DNA from: Suillus spraguei
Lineage: Eukaryota > Basidiomycota > Agaricomycetes > Boletales > Suillaceae
DNA: 64,000 nucleotides
Reading direction: 5' to 3'
NCBI GenBank assembly: GCA_016800925.1
Contig: JABCPU010000227.1
Coordinates: 1 to 64,000, forward strand
The notes beneath the pieces were generated by a model. That model was not told the DNA's origin, did no database searches, and saw only the letters and a list, made by a program, of their open reading frames with translations. Made by a program: the position numbers and the translations under genes. Position 1 is the first letter of the stretch. Every line of letters begins with the position of its first letter. Positions 57,804 through 64,000 of the stretch are shown here, piece after piece.

Positions 57804-58649
57804 TTAGCCGGACATTCTCCGCTGAATTCTACGTTTAGTCCGAAATAGACTAAAGCGCAGGCTCAGTGTGAATGCGTGCCACTGACGGCGAATAGTGTGT
57901 CCACACGTAGGTCTACAAGCACATGGTCAGTTATTGAAACACGATTCAACTCGGAATATAACTCACGTCCAGTCACTGTCAGCTGCAAGAGGTTGGGGTG
58001 GGATATGATGATTCTCAGGATAAGTCTCCTTCTCGCTCTGAGAAATTTTCTCAGGAGACTTCGATCGCATGATGAAGCACTTCTCCTTGAGAGGTGCACG
58101 TTCTTGGTGATCTAGCTGCTCATCTTCATCTTCAACTTCGGCAAGATTTCTCGACTCATACGACGAAGGCTCGTCGTAGGGGTAGTAAGCAGGGGAAGCG
58201 TAGTAGGCGGAAGTGGATGGCCGCCTCCGTTGCTTCTCGATAGATGCACGTCTCTGGTAGATCTCCTCATCTTCCTCTCCATCACTCTCGTCTACACATG
58301 TCTGCTCCCAACTGGGTTTAGAGTGCGGATGGCCAAATGTGGGGAAGTCGCGGAAATCAGGATCATGAAGGTCGCCGTGATGATCAACATAGACCTGTCT
58401 GATCGCAGTTCGTGACCCTATTGCCTTTAGGGCCGTTTGGTGAGACGGCGATGCGTATGCTGGGTCAAGGAGGCGCGCAATGTCAGAAGCACGAGTTGAT
58501 GGAGAATATGGGCGATGTGCAGTAAACGGATTGACGCTAAAATGTTGTGAGGGCGGGGAGGGAGAACGTTTGCGTCTGAGACGATGTCTTTCGATTGGTG
58601 GTGGAGATGAGACGCTGAGTGATGTGGATGCGGAGTCATACGATGCCAT
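57804..58649 (-). CDS. unidentified Ser/Pro-rich disordered protein
   Basis: Start MASYDSASTSLSVSSPPPIE, then basic RHRLRRKRSPSPPSQHFSV, NPFTAHRPYSPSTRASDIAR, a central WEQTCVDESDGEEDEEIYQR and KCFIMRSKSPEKISQSEKET. An intron (about 57911-57965, donor GTGAGT, acceptor TTGTAG) joins DSDW to TPTCGHTIRRQWHAFT, and the protein ends RRIQRRMSG and a stop. Some 260 residues, highly charged, no membrane segment. No function can be given. ATG at 58649 is preferred over one upstream in frame at 58703. Confidence 0.5.
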
Positions 58650-61600
58650 GGTTGATATTGGATCGAATTGGGTTGTACTGGTAATAACGCGGGGCATGTC
58701 CACACACTAAAAAGATGTTCTTGTATAGTGCTATATGTATAGCGCGAGTTGTATTATTCGGGTCGGATAGACTATACCCAGATTGAGTTCACGGGCAGGG
58801 AAGGCAAGTCTGAAAATTAGAAGCACGGATAGCCGTCACCGCAAGAAAAATAATTGAAGGGACGAAAAGCGAATTGGAGGATTGTATGTACCCAAGTTTA
58901 AGCCGTTGAATGAACGACTTGATATCAGGGGAAGGATAATACACGGACATGATGGGAGGACAGGAGGATGTTTATATACGCACTGACAAAGGCAAGCTGG
59001 AAATCCGGCAACCCAAGACAAACCGCGTAATCCTCTGTAATCGTGCACCTCCCTATCCCGATTAGGAAATAATATCCGATTATGGAGTGACCAACAGACG
59101 CCATGGCAGGTCGTCCAAATTTGGGTCAATCTGAGATATGCGGCGATTATATCCTTTTCTTTATCTCTTTCATCAGGAAATGCCCTCTTTCTACTTTCAT
59201 TCCACGTTCTTGCCTCGAGTTTCAAAATTTATTTATTATTATACTCGAGGTTGGCACGACTTGCTGCCGACAAAGCCGGGAGAACACGACATGACTCGTC
59301 CGCAGGCACCGCAGCTGACTCAACAGACAGGATCGCTGACTCACTCTTTCCCTCCTCGGCTGTTTCCGTTCCACTCGCATTAAACAACGTGACATTTACC
59401 ACGTGAACTTTTCAATGGAGATGACATGCTTTAGAGTCATCATGATATCACGATACCCCACATTCCAGGTCATCGATGGGTACTCGGTCGCTATCACTCA
59501 CCGGTGAGTGTTCGGTATTAGAATGCATCCATTTGCTGTAGCGGCAATCTATATGATCTGACACAGTTTCATCGTTACTTCTTAGCCTTTATTACGATAT
59601 AATTCTTTCAAACAAGCTTCTACAAAGGGGTGTCTTCAGGCCACGAGTCTCATCTAAACCTTTCACTATACGTGCGCTCTAATATCGGTGTATCTAATTC
59701 TAGTTCATATAACAGTGATTCCCGCTCAGTTTCGCAAGGCCAAACCGCCGTCGCAGTAAACTCCCATTATAGTACGTTATGGGTGAGTTCTACAGATTAC
59801 TATGTGACTCGTTGAGCCATATTGGCGAGCTGCCACACCTTGCCGCCGCACTCGTGTCAGCCAACTGCCATCTTCCTGTGACAAATTCCATACAACCGCA
59901 TCCCCCACCCGCCTATTGCGTACATCTTCTGTTCTTGGTTGACCGGAGCTTTCTTTGGCTATCTTCATATCACAAAACGAGCTAAAATGGGCGTCAAAGG
60001 CCGCAGACACCGCATCGGCCTTGGATAGACAATCCTCTGGCCAAAAATATCCCCATTCTCCCTTCACGGGACTTTTTGTAGGCCCCCTCGCGTGGCAAAT
60101 TTATTTGCGTGTATGTATTTCTACCAGCGAGTCGTATCCCAAGTTCCCTTTTTCTCTCGACAGTGTGCGTGGAGGGCAGAGGGTCTCCACGGAACATGGG
60201 TCCAATCCAAAGAACCAGCTAGCAACTACCCATACCCATGGAATGAGAAATATTACCCTGGTTACTCCTACGTAGAACCTACATTACGTGTACAACTTGT
60301 AGCACAGTATCACTACCTGAGACTGTTCCCTCGTTGCAGTCACGAATTTCTCTCATTTGGATTACACCATAATGGTGTGGCGCCTTAAATATATGCCTTT
60401 GTTGTAATTCCTTTAGGAAGCGCTCATCATTGGATGGCAGTCATTTGATCGTGCCAAACAGGATTGATGCACAGCAGCCTTGGGTAGCCCCATCTAGTAC
60501 AGTAGCACAGGATAGCCTTTGTCCTGCCATCGATATGGTCACAAGACGATCATCTCTTGGCACCAGTATGCATGTTACATGGACGGCACGGTTTCGTACG
60601 ATGCTGACTGATACCCTGTATGTGGCGTTTTCATCCGAGTCTCTTCCCTTCGTCAGGAACCGGTTGTTTCATACATCGTGGGCTTGATTATTATCTTAAT
60701 CGTGTCACCGGCAGAGGCTCAGAGAATGAACAATCAGGATGGATTGGGCAACTGATTTTGTCGTTATCTTATCTCCCTGGTCTTCGGCAGAAAGCAGTCT
60801 CGAACCACGGTCAGCTGCTAGTAACTATGCTCACGCATGTCCGGCTGGAATCACTGACCTGTGACCTTCGCTTGGTTCTTGGAGGCCGATTGAGACTTAA
60901 ACGGATGTTCGAGAACACCCCTTTCCACTCGGCCCATCTCGAACCTTAGTGCAATATGGTCCACATCCGCTTCTTTATTTTCCCCATCCTCAGGTTATCC
61001 GCTTACCGCATTCTAGATTTCTAGATGCGTAATCAATTCCTCCTCTCTCCGAATGAAGTAGCGTGACCCCTGAAGTACAATTCAAAACAAAGTCTCCCGG
61101 TCATCAATTACCACATCTAGTCGCCGTCTTTGTCTCGTGCCTCACGGTAACAAGCGAAATCGATAATGGTTTCAGCGTCCTTCTCGGACTCACCTACTAC
61201 GATGTGATTACATCGAGGCCCTGCTTGATCAGCGACCAACGATCTACGTCGCTGCCGTTTCTATCGATCTGTGTCTCAAGTTGCCGGTAGCAGCACCGTG
61301 ACTGTCGGCTTGATCAATGAATTTTACCCCCGAGGTTATTCAGTTTCACTACTGGTGAGCAATTATTGCGCGCAGTTATCGTTGGATGACGGCGATTATC
61401 TTGTAGTGATCGATGAAGTCCTGACACATTACCTATTGGTAATCAGAAGGCCTTTGTGAACTCAACACGCACATTCCTCACCAATGTGCAATTACTGATC
61501 TCACATCGATAATCTCATCTTCGAACCTCCGCGCATTATCTCTGTTACAACACGATGGATCCTCGCGGTTCTGGATGGGTTACCAATAAGGACCGTACAA

Positions 61601-64000
61601 CCCATGATGGAGTTCCATCCTGAACGCTCGTTGTGTGTTAGAAGACATCGATCCACGTTTTATTCATATCGTCCGGCGATCTCCTTGTGATAATCTCATT
61701 CCAGAGTCATTGTCGACACTCACAATGAAAGACAAAACGTGAGATATGCCTCATTACTGCGCGCGTCAGCTTGGGATCCTCCCCTTTCATCTGATTCTCG
61801 TAATCCTCAGGCTGAGCGGTGCCGCTGTGGATTATTCGCGGTCGACGAAGCTTCCAAGAGTAGCTGTGGGAGTAGCATAGTGCCACATTTCGAATGTCTT
61901 TGTTTGGGGATGGAGTGCTTCTAAAGATCGTGGTATTGCCCTTCTACCTGTGTCTACCTGAAGTTATATCTGAGTCTTATTGTCAATTTTACTCACCATT
62001 TCAGCATTTTCCGTGATCATGTCCCAGGCGATGGTGCTGCTAGGCGACGCCCTCCATCGGTATAACGATCATGCGTGGTACTCCTATCCGAGACCGCTGT
62101 ATGAATGCACCTGTACGCCAGGCAGTGATTCACCAGGTTGATTGCCCGGAGGATACCCTTGAATCGATGGATCCTCCAGCTGCAGTGTATCAATTGAAGG
62201 CCGGTATTCTTATTTGTTATCCAAATTTCATTCGCGTACTCACCTTGCGCGCTCTCAGGCTTGCATTCCGGCATGCAGATCAAATTGCCCCATGATATTA
62301 ATGCTTGCGCTGAGTCATCTAGGCCCCTTTGAATCCCTGACGGGGATAAGAAACTGGTGGCATGTAAGCAACTCCAGTGGGTATACTGCATCGCAGTACT
62401 AGCCTTGTGTTGATGGGTTGTATGTTGAGACGTCTATGATTGATTGAACACATTTTCTTGCATCTGTGCATGCAGTGAGAGCCTGTCGTACGTATTAATG
62501 CCCTAATCAGCAACGATCTGTGAACTGATCAAACTCACTAGATTTTATCCGATCACAGTGGCCTGAACTTTTTCGCGTTCGTGAGGTCTGAACCCGTGGT
62601 ATGCCTGTCTACTAGCTTCGCTCTGTTCATTCATATTGCCACCAATCGCAAATGGTGTAACGCCGCTCTTTTCTCATGGTGTACGAGATGCTGAGAACGT
62701 TTAAGAGGTCTCACAAACGTCGACGAGACTGTCCATCATAATCTTCCAATAACGCCGGTCCGTATCGCATATATTTACGTACGTCAAGAGGTCCGCTTCT
62801 AATCCCGCTCGCGTTGTCACTCATGCCTGAGGCAGGCCTCAATTCTCAACTCGAGGCACTAAGAAGATCATGGAACCAAGCTACTCGCGAGAGTCGATCA
62901 AGCATTTGCTAGCTATGCCTCCCGCTTTCAGACAAGCGCATTCCCGGGCATCATTCAAGGCGAGGCAATCTGTCACGGCAATACGTAAAATATCAGGCGT
63001 GTCGACTAGGTTCAGCATCAGTTGCCCAAGGTTTGGTGAGTGCTGCCATCATATCATTATTTAGCGTTTTGGCGCTTGCGCTTTTGAGGTTGATTCGGAT
63101 CGTTGCTCCGAGGACTCTCTTGCGTAACATGCATACTATTACTTCGCAAAAGAGGGTTCGTGCCTCAGGATGCACATCATGGTTTGCATGCGCAATGGTT
63201 CCCTGAAGGGTATCCTCGAGCATTGTATCCCCATCAGGACGTTTGACAGTGAGTGGAGATTACTTTATCGCTGTGCTGTAAGGTTGGCCGTGACCAAGGG
63301 ACTAATGCATCCGTCTCTGGCCTACCGAATATCCATCAAACTTTCATGCTCACCGCGGTCTTATCGCCCATGGTATGAGGGGCAACATGGTTCACCGTTC
63401 ATTTCCCACAGCTCCATAGCTCGCATCCAATGGACCCTCAGTGGCGTGATTTAAGGCCCTTTTCACAGGTAGGCATTTCAGCCGGATATCATCGGTTGAA
63501 CTAATGACCTGTGTCCATTTTCATTCGATCCAGCTCCAACTCCCTGAAAGCACTTCTAACGGCGCATTGTATTTGTTCGTATAATTTACTCATCTATTGC
63601 ATGAGGTTTCTGCCTGTTCGTCGTCTGAGCTCAGGACGCGACGGGCTTGTGTGCCCATCCCCTGGACTGGTGTTCCCATCATCCTTCTCTATCATCCCTC
63701 TCTGTCATATCACACCTAGGGGTGCGTACACACTTTCTCGACTGATTACTGTGCCTTGATCATCTCACAGCGTCATTGTGATACTCGGCTTGGGTAATCT
63801 CTACCCAGTATGCGAGACTCGTCATCGCATATAAGCCAAATCCGCTTTCATTGATCTGAATCGAGACTTGTCAATGAACGGCGGATGCCATCTTCCCAGG
63901 TACAGCACGGCGAGCACGGTCTTGGATATGCTCACCGTCCGATGTCGCACCCTGTTGGATGATTCTGGCCGTATCACGTTAGTACGCGACTATGTAACCT
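58650..64000. other. gene-poor right end
   Basis: No gene can be supported. Short open stretches on both strands lack splice-consistent continuation. One plus-strand reading (about 62995-63190) contains a hydrophobic helix (VSAAIISLFSVLALALLRLI) in a 70-codon open frame, and one at about 60070-60390 is open, but neither can be tied to neighbours. A diverged gene broken by introns could be missed here. Confidence 0.35.

Overview
The window comes from a filamentous fungus, most probably an Agaricomycete (mushroom-forming basidiomycete). The evidence is: genes split by many short introns (about 40-60 nt, GT-AG, one GC-AG), mostly spliced proteins, a polyporopepsin-type protease, a phytase, and families typical of that class (DUF6535, DUF6698, HET, Plavaka and Helitron transposons). 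There are no bacterial operons, ribosome binding sites or CRISPR arrays. Family names are recognised from motifs in the translated sequence; no database search was run.

Layout. 0-2.8 kb: a broken A1 aspartic protease and an unidentified gene. 2.8-31 kb: a dense nest of mobile DNA. It holds a 1.2 kb TIR element carrying spliced exons, and two Helitrons lying head to tail with no base between them (4777-12082 coding, 12083-14018 non-autonomous). The Helitrons sit in a DUF6535 membrane-protein gene that also carries a MITE. A roughly 10.7 kb Plavaka-type unit (about 16.9-27.7 kb) carries its transposase plus two outward-facing cargo genes. It splits a ubiquitin-like-domain gene in two and is itself hit by a Tc1 element. 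A 71-bp minisatellite (28.3-31.05 kb) follows, interrupted by three MITEs.

31-37.2 kb: a gene whose spliced product has two ricin-B-type beta-trefoil lectin domains, then TPR repeats, then a HET domain. It lies next to a truncated Tc1/IS630-like transposase fragment and between short inverted repeats that end in TA. 37.5-49.7 kb is more conventional gene space: a gene with four dsRBD-like modules, mitochondrial ribosomal protein mL54 divergent from a histidine acid phosphatase (phytase), a large unknown gene, and a choline-transporter-like membrane protein. 49.7-64 kb is gene-poor, with only short coding-like fragments and one unknown serine/proline-rich gene at 57.8-58.6 kb.

How it works together: most of the left half is transposons inside transposons inside host genes, and several junctions can be read to the base because removing an insert and its target duplication restores a host reading frame. 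The most unusual single gene is the lectin-TPR-HET fusion, which has the sensor-scaffold-effector layout expected of a fungal non-self recognition receptor. That role is inferred from architecture only.
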